Below, in pieces: positions 18,157-26,635 of a stretch of 41,110 bases of DNA (positions within the stretch are counted from its first letter, which is position 1; every line of letters starts with the position of its first letter). The notes beneath the pieces are model-generated. The model worked only from the letters and a program-made list of their open reading frames with translations, did no database searches and was not told the origin of the DNA. The stretch comes from Spirochaetota bacterium (GTDB taxonomy: Bacteria > Spirochaetota > UBA4802 > UB4802), in assembly GCA_040756435.1 (NCBI GenBank), contig JBFLZD010000034.1, positions 1 through 41,110 of the forward strand, given 5' to 3'. A program made the position numbers and the translations under genes.

Positions 18157-20301
18157 ATGATTACCTTGAGTTTAATTGGTTCATTATTGTCATCGTTTAT
18201 GCTGCTATTTACTATTTTTTACGGACTATATAAAAACTATCATGACAGAGTATTGCGATATTATTCATATTTTGGCTTATGTGCGTTTGGCATACTTTTT
18301 ACCATGTTTTTGACATATGCATTTCCCAATGACCTTGATTTAACATTAGTAAATAAAATTACTCAGGCATCGACGGTGTTAACCTTTTCAGCACTTTTTG
18401 TACTATCCTTAATATTCCCAAAAACCGAAAAACAGGTCCCGTTTCTGGTAATTGCAATTATTCTTGTTCCTGCATACATCATTGCCTACATAGCAGTTTT
18501 TACTGATATGAATATCACTGCAGCATATTTTAAAGATGGAAAATTAGTTCGTGAATTCAGATTTTTTTACACTGTATATTTATCTATAGCATTTGTATAT
18601 GTTCTTTTAGGAGTTATTAATTTCATCCGTAAATATATAACCACAAAAGTTGAACTGTATCGCAAGCAGATGCGTTTTGTATTTATTGGTACCGGTATAG
18701 CAATGACTTTTGCTGCTGTTTTTTCCATCATTATGCCACGATTCTTTGGTTATGTTGATCTCTATGTTTTAGGTCCATCACTGGCAACCTTTATTGGAGT
18801 ATCATCCCTTTTTTACGCAGTTATTTCATATCAGATGATGGATATCAGGACCGCTATACATAAAACAACCATGTATACTGTTATTTCCACTGCTATATTT
18901 CTACCAATGTTTGCACTGGTTTATATTTACGATATTAACATATTAGGATTAAAAACGATACCTCTCTATATTATAGCATTTATCATAGTTGTTATGTTTA
19001 TGGCTCTTTCACGATATATTCAACCGATAATCGATAAAGCCTTTAAACGTAAGCACTATGAATTGCAGGAATATCTGGATACATTTGTTAAAGAAATAAG
19101 TTCTATACGAGACATAGATGAATTGATAAAAAAAACAGTTTCAACTATACATAATACGTTTTATCTAAAATCAACATATTTTTTGCTGTACAATAATGAT
19201 GTCCGGAGCTATCAGCTTGAATACTCAATGGGAGAAGCCCCTGTTTCACCTTCCATCAACCGTTTATCACCTATAGTCCGCTGGTTTAACAGAAACCAGC
19301 GGATAGTAACCCTGGATAACGTTTATATGGATGAAACCTCATTTATTGATGTACGGGATGAATTCATTCAATATTTTACAACCAATAATATTGTAATCAT
19401 GATTCCTATTTACCATCGCCGTGTTTTAACTGGCATTCTATGCTTGGGTGAAAAAGATACGCTTGCAGCATACAAACCTGATGAGATTGAACTATTATCG
19501 TTCTTATCCAATGAAACCAATATTAACCTTTCTCATGCAATAACATATCAGGAAGCAAAAAAAGAACAGATGCTGCAGCGCACCATCACCATTTCAAGTG
19601 ACCTTTTAGCAAAAGCTGTTCCCAAAGCTTTGCCCAATATTACGGGCATAAAATTTGGTGCTTTTTATATCCCACGGCAGGGTGGAGGTATTGATTACTT
19701 TGATTTCATCCGCCCGGGCCTGCAGGGAATAGGCACTATCGCCACCGACATTGCCGGCATTGGTATGCAGAGCGCATTATATTCTGTTATCATGAGGTCT
19801 GCTTTCCACACCAGCCTCAGTGATGCTCATTCATCATATAGCGTCATCCAGAAACTTAACCGCGTTATTCATAACTATTCCCAGGGTAAAGGTATATTAA
19901 TTACAGCCTATTACTATTATATTGATGTTCGTAATATGCGGCTTATATACACAAATGCGGGATTTCCACCAATGGAATTATACCGTGTAGAAAAAAGTGA
20001 CTTTTCATCACTGGATACAGAAGGAATACCACTGGGATATGACCCAACCTTCAATTATGGCATGGGCCGAACCAACATACTCAGAGGAGATATTGGCATA
20101 TTATATTCCAAAGCATTAATTACATCTAAGAATTCCCGTGGTGAACAATTTACGTTAGATCATGTACGGACTATAATAAAAGAAAATCGTATGAAAATGC
20201 CTTCCGACATTGCAACCATAATACAGGATGAGTTCAAGGCCTTTATGGGGATAAGCTCTCCTGAATCAGATATTGTGGTAATTATTTTTAAATCATATTA
20301 A
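18157..20301 (+). CDS. Membrane GAF-SpoIIE (PP2C-type) protein
   Basis: 714 residues from ATG 18157, which has a GGGAGGAA box; the frame is open to 17923 but that part lacks signals. Residues 1-300 form about eight membrane helices resembling 7TM/histidine-kinase N-terminal sensor regions. A GAF domain (about 325-470) and a SpoIIE/PP2C serine phosphatase domain (about 490-714) follow. Of the four metal-binding Asp positions, three look kept: GGIDYFD (513/516), TDIAGIG (531) and SDIVV (705). The usual YTDG motif reads YSKAL at 650-654, so that Asp is missing. It may be an impaired phosphatase or a binding protein. Likely targets are STAS proteins such as the one at 13811. Confidence 0.9.
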   Translation: MITLSLIGSLLSSFMLLFTIFYGLYKNYHDRVLRYYSYFGLCAFGILFTMFLTYAFPNDLDLTLVNKITQASTVLTFSALFVLSLIFPKTEKQVPFLVIAIILVPAYIIAYIAVFTDMNITAAYFKDGKLVREFRFFYTVYLSIAFVYVLLGVINFIRKYITTKVELYRKQMRFVFIGTGIAMTFAAVFSIIMPRFFGYVDLYVLGPSLATFIGVSSLFYAVISYQMMDIRTAIHKTTMYTVISTAIFLPMFALVYIYDINILGLKTIPLYIIAFIIVVMFMALSRYIQPIIDKAFKRKHYELQEYLDTFVKEISSIRDIDELIKKTVSTIHNTFYLKSTYFLLYNNDVRSYQLEYSMGEAPVSPSINRLSPIVRWFNRNQRIVTLDNVYMDETSFIDVRDEFIQYFTTNNIVIMIPIYHRRVLTGILCLGEKDTLAAYKPDEIELLSFLSNETNINLSHAITYQEAKKEQMLQRTITISSDLLAKAVPKALPNITGIKFGAFYIPRQGGGIDYFDFIRPGLQGIGTIATDIAGIGMQSALYSVIMRSAFHTSLSDAHSSYSVIQKLNRVIHNYSQGKGILITAYYYYIDVRNMRLIYTNAGFPPMELYRVEKSDFSSLDTEGIPLGYDPTFNYGMGRTNILRGDIGILYSKALITSKNSRGEQFTLDHVRTIIKENRMKMPSDIATIIQDEFKAFMGISSPESDIVVIIFKSY

Positions 20302-20307
20302 GTGCAA

Positions 20308-21240
20308 CTATAACGATTCAACAAGTATCCTCAATCCTTCTTCAACTGTATAGCCGGGTGTAAATCCTAATTCTCTGATTATTTTTGAAGGATCGGTTAC
20401 TGATTCTTTTATATCCCCTGCACGTGCTTCAGCGTAATTAACTTTGATATCTGTATTATATATCTTTTGCAATATGGCTATCAATGTGTTTAAATCGGTA
20501 GCCTTTCCATAGCCAACATTATAATAATGAAAACCTGAATGAATTTTTTCCAGTGCCAGCATATTTGCTTGCACTACATCCTTTACAAAAATAAAATCCC
20601 GGTATTGCTTCCCATCGCCAAACACCGTGATATCCTTTCCCTGAGCAATTCTACTGGTAAAAATTGAAATAACGCCAGAATACGGTGATGACGGATCCTG
20701 CCTGGGGCCAAATACATTGAAGTAGCGCAACGATACAGTTGTTAGATTATACAATTCATTGTATAAGCGTAGATAAACCTCTGAAATATATTTATCAGCA
20801 CCATACGGCGATTTTGGCAATACCGGTGAATCTTCACGTTTAGGTATTTCAGGATGATCCCCATATATGGCTGCAGAGCAGGCAAATATTACTTTTTTTA
20901 CGCCATTATTCCTGCTTGCCTCAAGTACATTCAATGTTCCTTTTGCATTTGATTCAAATGTTGCCGGTGGGCATTCAATGGATTTTTGTACCGAGGCAAC
21001 TGCTGCTTCATGAAATACTGCATCACAACCCTTAACTGCTTTTGAAACTGCTGCATAATCAGCTACATCACCCTTTATTATCTTCAAGCGCAAACCTGGA
21101 AAGTTTTTCCCAAAGGAAAGGTTTTCTTTTTTACCCGTTGAAAAATTATCAAATACTATCACTTCATACCCTTTGCGCACACACTCTTCTGCAATATGCG
21201 AACCAATAAATCCCGCACCACCGGTAATACAGATTTTCAT
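20308..21240 (-). CDS. NAD-dependent sugar epimerase (extended SDR, WbpP/GalE-like)
   Basis: 310 residues. The Rossmann motif GGAGFIG is at 7-13, the catalytic Ser122 and Tyr146-xxx-Lys150 are present, and the GPRQDPSSPYSGVIS stretch is typical of UDP-N-acetylglucosamine 4-epimerases of the WbpP/VipB group and of archaeal GalE-like enzymes. It probably interconverts UDP-hexose(amine)s for surface polysaccharide. I choose ATG 21240 (GGAGGA box, 8-base spacing) over the TTG at 21246. It converges with the 18157 gene, 6 bases apart. The MITE-like copy B lies about 90 bases upstream of its start. Confidence 0.88.
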   Translation of the reverse strand: MKICITGGAGFIGSHIAEECVRKGYEVIVFDNFSTGKKENLSFGKNFPGLRLKIIKGDVADYAAVSKAVKGCDAVFHEAAVASVQKSIECPPATFESNAKGTLNVLEASRNNGVKKVIFACSAAIYGDHPEIPKREDSPVLPKSPYGADKYISEVYLRLYNELYNLTTVSLRYFNVFGPRQDPSSPYSGVISIFTSRIAQGKDITVFGDGKQYRDFIFVKDVVQANMLALEKIHSGFHYYNVGYGKATDLNTLIAILQKIYNTDIKVNYAEARAGDIKESVTDPSKIIRELGFTPGYTVEEGLRILVESL

Positions 21241-21329
21241 ACTCAAATTCCTCCAGCTATAGAATGTATAATGCTTCCTTTATTATCATACTATGTATTG
21301 ATAAGAAATTTTGTATTACATTAAACTGA

Positions 21330-21558
21330 AGGGTGTCCCAAAAGACACCTCTTTGCAATGACTTTTGTTTTCCTGTCATTGCGAGGAACGAAGTGACGAA
21401 GCAATCCCATAGTTGCGAGCGCCGCAGGCGCGTGGCAATCTCATCTTCTGCGGCATTGAGATTGCTTCCCTACGACAAGCTCAGGGCAGGCGCTTCGTTC
21501 GCAATGACATTGCGCTCACGCCATTGCATGCCCTACAGTTTCTTTTGAGACGGCCCCT
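21330..21558. mobile_element. MITE-like palindromic element, copy B
   Basis: About 229 bp, the same family as 9536-9729: left end GGGTGTCCCAAAAGACAC, right end (reverse complement) GGGGCCGTCTCAAAAGA, and a core with GTCATTGCGAGGAACGAAGTGACGAAGCAATC facing CGCAATGAC. It is larger than copy A because of an extra segment near 21410-21500 (GCGAGCGCCGCAGGCGCG and a GACAAGCTCAGGGCAGGCGC hairpin). No transposase is encoded. It is clearly more GC-rich than its surroundings. Confidence 0.7.
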
Positions 21559-21981
21559 TCATCCATCTTTTTTAGAAAATATAAACCTTGCCACTACACT
21601 GTACTTTGCTGTCGTTGTACTAGCAACAATGCAATTGTTGTCTGTAATCCTTGTAACGACAAGTATAGTAACTATCGCTTTGTACTCAATACCTTTTTCA
21701 CACGTTGTACAGTTTATAAGCTACAATACGTGTAATGGGATTGATTTTAATCATAACAATAATTCTTTAGAATTTCAAGAAATTTACAGATTACTCCGGG
21801 CAGTTGTAATTTATGCAGTTACTATCGCCCCAAATTTTAAATTTTTATTGATTTTATGCAAAATACCATTATATTGGTTATTGGTATTAACGTTATTATT
21901 TGTATTATCTATCAAAGCTTCATTTACAAAGGATACTGCTCTAAATCGTAAAATCTAACCAGGCTATTTTTCAGGATACCT
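21559..21981. other. Non-coding stretch before purF with two dispersed words
   Basis: No supported gene. A frame is open on the + strand through this DNA from the repeat element, and its second half is hydrophobic, but it begins inside the MITE and has no ribosome-binding site. Two AACTATCGC/TACTATCGC words lie 150 bases apart (21670-21678, 21820-21828). The purF promoter must be here, but I cannot place it. Confidence 0.5.
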
Positions 21982-23424
21982 ATGAAAACAGAATATGAGT
22001 ATTGGGACCACAAACCGCGTGAAGAATGCGGTATTTTTGGTATTTATAATCACCCAAAAGCTGCTAACCTTACCTATTTAGGCCTTTACAACCTGCAACA
22101 CCGGGGACAGGAATCAAGCGGCATTGCATCATCCGATGGCGATCATATTTACCGTTACGCAGGAATGGGTAAGGTTGTGGATGTATTTACTGAAGAACAC
22201 ATCAATAATCTTAAAGGCAATATAGCAATAGGCCACAACCGCTATTCAACCACCGGTTCATCATTTTTGCGCAATGCCCAGCCTTTGCGTGCGCACTCGG
22301 TATTGGGTCCAATAGTGCTGGCACACAATGGCAACTTAGTAAATTACGCACAGCTTCGGCGTGCTCTTGAAAAAGAAGGAGCCATTTTCCAGACATCTAT
22401 CGACAGTGAAGTTATCGTGCATTTAATGGCACGCTCTGGGCTTACTACGTTTATTGATGCACTCATTTATGCACTGAAGGCAATTAAAGGTGCCTATTCA
22501 CTGCTGGTAATGAATTATAACACCATCTATGCAATCCGTGACCCGTATGGGTTCAGGCCGCTGGTACTTGGCAAACTGGGCAATGCAGTTGTCATAGCTT
22601 CAGAAACCTGTGCATTTGACATCATTGATGCAGAATATATACGGGAGATAGAACCCGGCGAGATGATTGAAATATCACCCAATGGCATTAAGTCATACTT
22701 CCCGTTTGCAAGTGTTAAAAATTCACTGTGTGTGTTTGAATATATTTATTTTTCACGGCCCGACAGCATCATCTTTGGCCAATCGGTGCACGAGATGCGT
22801 CTTCGCATGGGGGCAATGCTTGCAAAACAGGCACCGGTTGATGCTGATATCGTAGTTCCTATTCCCGATTCATCAGTGTGTGCTGCGTTGGGATATTCCC
22901 GAGCAAGCGGCATTCCGTATGAGATGGGCATGATACGCAGTCACTACATTGGCCGCACATTTATAGAGCCCGAACAGCGCATCCGCGACTTTGGCGCTAA
23001 AATAAAATTCAATGTAGTGCGCTCTGCTGTAGAAGGCAAACGCATTGTTGTTGTGGATGATTCCATTATGCGTGGCACCACCATGCGAAAAATTATCAAG
23101 ATGTTCCGAAAAGGCGGCGCTAAGGAAATTCACGTGCGCATTTCAGCGCCACCAACACGATTCCCCTGTTTTTACGGTATTGACATCCCCACACGCTCAG
23201 AACTCATTGCATCATCGCATACCATTGAGGAAATTCAAAAATACCTGCGTGTGGACTCGCTTGCATACATGACGATTGAAAGTATGTTAAAAGCCTTGGA
23301 CGTACATCACGGAAAATTTTGCACAGCCTGTTTTGATGGCAATTATCCAGTTGAGTTTCAGGAAGCTGATGATTATCAAAAGTGCCTGTTTGATGACACG
23401 GTTGCATGCGGCGATTACTACTAA
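21982..23424 (+). CDS. purF: Amidophosphoribosyltransferase
   Basis: First committed step of purine synthesis: PRPP plus glutamine to phosphoribosylamine. 480 residues. The catalytic N-terminal cysteine (Cys16, CGIFG) follows a 15-residue propeptide, as in Bacillus-type enzymes. The PRPP-binding loop is VVVDDSIMRGTTM, and the cysteines of the structural [4Fe-4S] cluster are visible (NSLCVF, FPCFYGID, CTACFDG). It stands alone, with no other pur genes nearby, and is followed directly by tRNA-Trp. Confidence 0.97.
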   Translation: MKTEYEYWDHKPREECGIFGIYNHPKAANLTYLGLYNLQHRGQESSGIASSDGDHIYRYAGMGKVVDVFTEEHINNLKGNIAIGHNRYSTTGSSFLRNAQPLRAHSVLGPIVLAHNGNLVNYAQLRRALEKEGAIFQTSIDSEVIVHLMARSGLTTFIDALIYALKAIKGAYSLLVMNYNTIYAIRDPYGFRPLVLGKLGNAVVIASETCAFDIIDAEYIREIEPGEMIEISPNGIKSYFPFASVKNSLCVFEYIYFSRPDSIIFGQSVHEMRLRMGAMLAKQAPVDADIVVPIPDSSVCAALGYSRASGIPYEMGMIRSHYIGRTFIEPEQRIRDFGAKIKFNVVRSAVEGKRIVVVDDSIMRGTTMRKIIKMFRKGGAKEIHVRISAPPTRFPCFYGIDIPTRSELIASSHTIEEIQKYLRVDSLAYMTIESMLKALDVHHGKFCTACFDGNYPVEFQEADDYQKCLFDDTVACGDYY

Positions 23425-23469
23425 AAACGCTTGACATAATTGACATAAATTTTTCTTTGTTACGTATAC

Positions 23470-23542
23470 AGGTGACTAGCTCAATTGGTAGAGCAGCGGT
23501 CTCCAAAACCGCAGGTTGGGGGTTCGAGCCCCTCGTCACCTG
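23470..23542 (+). tRNA. tRNA-Trp (CCA anticodon)
   Basis: Full cloverleaf: acceptor stem AGGTGAC/GTCACCT (23470-23476 with 23535-23541), discriminator G, D-arm with AGCTCAATTGGTAGAGC, anticodon stem GCGGT/ACCGC with loop CTCCAAA (anticodon CCA, 23503-23505), and T-arm GGGGGTTCGAGCCCC. The 3' CCA end is not encoded fully (GCA follows). A TTGACA at 23440-23445 could be a -35 box. Unlike in many bacteria, secE and nusG do not follow. Confidence 0.97.
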
Positions 23543-23554
23543 CATTTTTATTTT

Positions 23555-24253
23555 ATGAACCCGCAAATCACCACCATTCAATTTGATGCAAGCACCTTTA
23601 GCGCTGATGACACCCTTGTGAAGCTCTTACATGCCTCATCCCATGATAAGCTTTTGCACCAGAGCACCTTTACTAACACTGTATTTCACACTTCATTATC
23701 TCACAATTTTGGCGATAGTTCTGGTAAACCAATGCATCAAGAGTCAACCCTTACTAAAAGACTTTTGCAGCTATTTGCACAGACACAAAATAACCTTTTG
23801 CCGGTTGCTTTTGTTTGCACTGTAGAACATCATGCACTGCAACTGCCTTTCAATTACAACGATGATTTTCCCCTGCATCCTTTTATTGTCACTTTGGGCA
23901 TGCAGTTTGAACGCTGGCGTACCACTCTTACAACGCTAAGCGATAGTTACTGTGCACATATCATTGGCATGTGGATTTTACACCGTTGCACACAAAATAT
24001 TGCAGCAAAGCTTGATCTTGGCGATAGTTACCAGGCAATTTATCCGGGTTGCCAATTACTTCCCATTTCGTATAACAACCTCATCTATTCACTATTTGAA
24101 AGCAAGCTACAAAATTATGAAATCACAATGAACGAATATATGTTTACACCATTACATACGGTTGCAGGATTTTTACTGCCACATTCAAAAGCAAATGCCT
24201 GTGCAGACTGTAGCATGACACACTGTGAGTTCAGAAATATCTTGACAGAATAG
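23555..24253 (+). CDS. Stand-alone MetH-reactivation-domain-like protein
   Basis: 232 residues from ATG 23555; the frame reaches back into the tRNA, so a later start is required. The C-terminal half matches the pattern of the cobalamin-dependent methionine synthase activation domain: a strand-rich FIVTLGMQFERW, then IYPGCQLLPISYNNLIYSLF (compare YSPGYxxWPLxEQ...LF in MetH), MFTPLHTVAGFLLPH, and a closing CADCSMTHCEF (compare CxxCxxxxCxxR). That domain binds SAM for reductive methylation of inactive cobalamin. The N-terminal ~90 residues are unrecognised. It may reactivate a separate corrinoid protein. Three GCGATAGTT words lie in this one gene (23712, 23940, 24021). It starts 12 bases after the tRNA. 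Confidence 0.7.
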   Translation: MNPQITTIQFDASTFSADDTLVKLLHASSHDKLLHQSTFTNTVFHTSLSHNFGDSSGKPMHQESTLTKRLLQLFAQTQNNLLPVAFVCTVEHHALQLPFNYNDDFPLHPFIVTLGMQFERWRTTLTTLSDSYCAHIIGMWILHRCTQNIAAKLDLGDSYQAIYPGCQLLPISYNNLIYSLFESKLQNYEITMNEYMFTPLHTVAGFLLPHSKANACADCSMTHCEFRNILTE

Positions 24254-24337
24254 CTCACTTACTACAATGCTCTATGGACGCATAGCAATGTATTTAGCCA
24301 GTAACTATCGACTATTACCAATTTATTATATACTTAT

Positions 24338-25486
24338 ATGATACTTACACACCCAGCATACTGTAACCGCCCCACACGGGCCGAAATATCACTGCCAAAT
24401 CTCAGGAATAATTTTGCTATTGTCCGCTCACTGGTTGCCCCACAGGTAAAAATTATGGCAATGGTAAAGGCAAATGCGTATGGACATGGCATAGTGCGCA
24501 TTTCTCAGGAACTGATAAAAGCAGGTGTGGATTATTTAGGTGTTGCCTACTTAGAAGAAGCGCTATTTTTACGCCAGCACGGCATAACCACACCAATTCT
24601 GGTGTGTGGCGCCATCAACACCGAACAAATTCCCGAATTTATTATAAACGATGTTGAAATCACCAGCTCTTCACTTGATAAATCAAAGGCAATTCACAAT
24701 GCAGCCAAAGCATTAGGCAAAAAGGCAAAGGTACATTTAAAAATAGATACAGGAATGGAACGCATAGGTGTTCACTGGTACAATGCAGAAAAGTTTATCA
24801 ACGAAACCATGTCACTTGATGGCATCATAGTCACTGGCATTTTTTCACATCTGGCAAAAGCCGAATCTGATGTGGCATTCACAAAACTACAGATACAACG
24901 TTTTACCACAATTGTGGAATATATGCAAAAAAATTCTATAGCTCCCCCATGTATTCATATCGCAAATTCAGCAGCAATCATTAATCATCCCCAATCGCAT
25001 TTTACCATGGTACGACCTGGCATTATGCTGTACGGTTATAACCCCAATGGATATAATCCCGATATTACATTTAATGGCAAAAAGTTACTGCCTGTAATGA
25101 CACTAAAAACCAAAGTTTCATACTTTAAAGTAGTGCCTGCACATACGGGAATAAGTTACAACCATTTATATATCACCTCACAGCAAACACGTATCGTGAC
25201 GCTGCCTGTTGGTTACGGCGATGGTTACAGCCGCTACCTTTCTAATAACGGTGAAGTCATTATCCGCGGGAAAACCTATCCTGTAGTTGGGGCCGTATGC
25301 ATGGATCAGATCATGGTTGATATTGGGCCTGATGGTACTGCATACAATGGTGATGATGTGCTCTTGTTTGGTCAGATGGATGGCTACACCATTCCGCTTG
25401 AATCATTATGTCAAAAAATTGGTACTATCACGTATGAAATTTTAACAAACATAAGCCCACGAGTACCACGGATATATATTGAATAA
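24338..25486 (+). CDS. alr: Alanine racemase
   Basis: PLP enzyme interconverting L- and D-alanine for peptidoglycan. 382 residues. The PLP lysine is Lys44 (KANAYGHG), the catalytic tyrosine is Tyr274 (GISYNHLY), and the VCMDQIMVD and PVGYGDGY motifs are present. No clear ribosome-binding site precedes ATG 24338; a start at 24338 is kept because the N-terminus RPTRAEISLPNLRNNF is normal for the family. An AACTATCGA variant of the dispersed word lies just upstream (24303-24311). Confidence 0.97.
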   Translation: MILTHPAYCNRPTRAEISLPNLRNNFAIVRSLVAPQVKIMAMVKANAYGHGIVRISQELIKAGVDYLGVAYLEEALFLRQHGITTPILVCGAINTEQIPEFIINDVEITSSSLDKSKAIHNAAKALGKKAKVHLKIDTGMERIGVHWYNAEKFINETMSLDGIIVTGIFSHLAKAESDVAFTKLQIQRFTTIVEYMQKNSIAPPCIHIANSAAIINHPQSHFTMVRPGIMLYGYNPNGYNPDITFNGKKLLPVMTLKTKVSYFKVVPAHTGISYNHLYITSQQTRIVTLPVGYGDGYSRYLSNNGEVIIRGKTYPVVGAVCMDQIMVDIGPDGTAYNGDDVLLFGQMDGYTIPLESLCQKIGTITYEILTNISPRVPRIYIE

Positions 25487-25559
25487 CTCACTAATTTTTT
25501 AATTGACATAATCCGTAATCTATTACTTAACTTCTTTATCTTTTTGGGAGGGTTTGTTG

Positions 25560-26372
25560 ATGATAAAAGACGCAATGTATTATGATTCGTATAAAGAAGA
25601 TCGTGATCTAATTTTAGAATATAACCAGACTTCACTGGCTGACGTTAATTTAGTTAACATTATTGGTATTGGTATTGATAATTGCACACGCCAGCAAGCT
25701 GTGGTCAAAGTTCTTAGAATGATAGAAGAAGGTGGTGTGCACCATGTGATGGCACTCAATCCTTATAAACTTCACCGCCTTACCACTAACAATGACCTTA
25801 ACCTCATTGCATCCAAAGCTGATTTGAAACTGGCCGTTGGTGCAGGCCTTCCATGGGCTGCAAAATTTTTAGGAAAACCATTAAAAGAACGAATTCATTT
25901 CATGAGTTTTCTCATGGACCTAATACGCATAGCTGAAATAAAAGAGCTTACCATATTTATGGTAGGAGCAAAGCCTGAGATTATTGAACAGGCATATGCA
26001 AATATAAAAAAATCTTTTCCTAAAATCCGCATAGTAGGCCGACATGGAGGCTATTTCAATAAAGAAAGAGCTGCAAACGTCATTGAAGCCATGCGAAAAT
26101 CCGAAGCACAAATAATACTTATTGGACTTGGTTTTCCAAAAGAAGATAAATGGATTTATGAAATCAAGAATCAGTTTAAAAATACTGTATTTATTGGCAT
26201 TAATGGTAGCATAGATATAATCTCTGGACAAAAACGAAAAGCCCCTGCATATTTTATGGAAAAAGGGCTTGACTGGTTTTATAGAATCATTACCCGTCCC
26301 TGGCGGTATTTGCGTCTTTTGCGTTTGCTTCTTTTTTATATACAGGTTTTGTGGCAAAGGTTACGGAAATAA
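25560..26372 (+). CDS. WecG/TagA/CpsF-family glycosyltransferase (atypical)
   Basis: 270 residues from ATG 25560 (GGGAGG box at 25546-25552). The family pattern is recognisable: LNPYKLHRL...DLNLIASKADLKLAVGAGLPWAAKFLGKPLKERI (about 66-112), then MVGAKPEIIEQAYANIKKSFPKIRIVGRHGGYF, ILIGLGFPKEDKWI and a C-terminal KGLDWFYRIITRPWRYLRRL tail, the membrane-binding appendage. Members transfer N-acetylmannosamine(-uronate) to lipid-linked sugars. The usual PDGxG motif, with its proposed catalytic Asp, reads AVGAG at 92-96, so Asp is replaced by Val. It may have altered activity. Together with alr and the epimerase it suggests envelope polysaccharide synthesis. Confidence 0.85.
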   Translation: MIKDAMYYDSYKEDRDLILEYNQTSLADVNLVNIIGIGIDNCTRQQAVVKVLRMIEEGGVHHVMALNPYKLHRLTTNNDLNLIASKADLKLAVGAGLPWAAKFLGKPLKERIHFMSFLMDLIRIAEIKELTIFMVGAKPEIIEQAYANIKKSFPKIRIVGRHGGYFNKERAANVIEAMRKSEAQIILIGLGFPKEDKWIYEIKNQFKNTVFIGINGSIDIISGQKRKAPAYFMEKGLDWFYRIITRPWRYLRLLRLLLFYIQVLWQRLRK

Positions 26373-26405
26373 TTTTAATTGGACAAAAACATACTTCAAC
26401 AATTA

Positions 26406-26621
26406 CTATCGCTCATATTTTCCGGGCTTTGCCTTTGAATCGCGTGCTTTCTGTAATTCTGAATTAGTTACCTGGCACCTTCCTAATGTAAACCACTCAA
26501 CAATTTCCTTTTTGCCACAGGTGCGACAATGAAACACAGCTTTTTTATCCTGTGTCCATTCATTCACTTCAACATATCGTGAGCCACAATTGCGGCATAA
26601 AATTACCGAAACATATTCCAT
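26406..26621 (-). CDS. Small zinc-ribbon protein
   Basis: 71 residues with two CxxC knuckles (Cys9/Cys12 and Cys32/Cys35) in CRNCG and CRTCG contexts, i.e. a zinc ribbon. The C-terminal tail is basic (KARDSKAKPGKYER). An AGAGG box precedes ATG 26621. It starts 14 bases after the GAF-SpoIIE gene on the same strand, so the two are probably one transcript. Function unknown; such proteins often bind nucleic acids or act as assembly factors. Confidence 0.75.
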   Translation of the reverse strand: MEYVSVILCRNCGSRYVEVNEWTQDKKAVFHCRTCGKKEIVEWFTLGRCQVTNSELQKARDSKAKPGKYER

Positions 26622-26635
26622 TAAAAGCCTCTTAT

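Noticed and set aside
21413-21958. 181-codon open frame on + strand
   Set aside because: It starts inside the MITE-like element, lacks a ribosome-binding site, and its hydrophobic second half is what AT-rich DNA would give.
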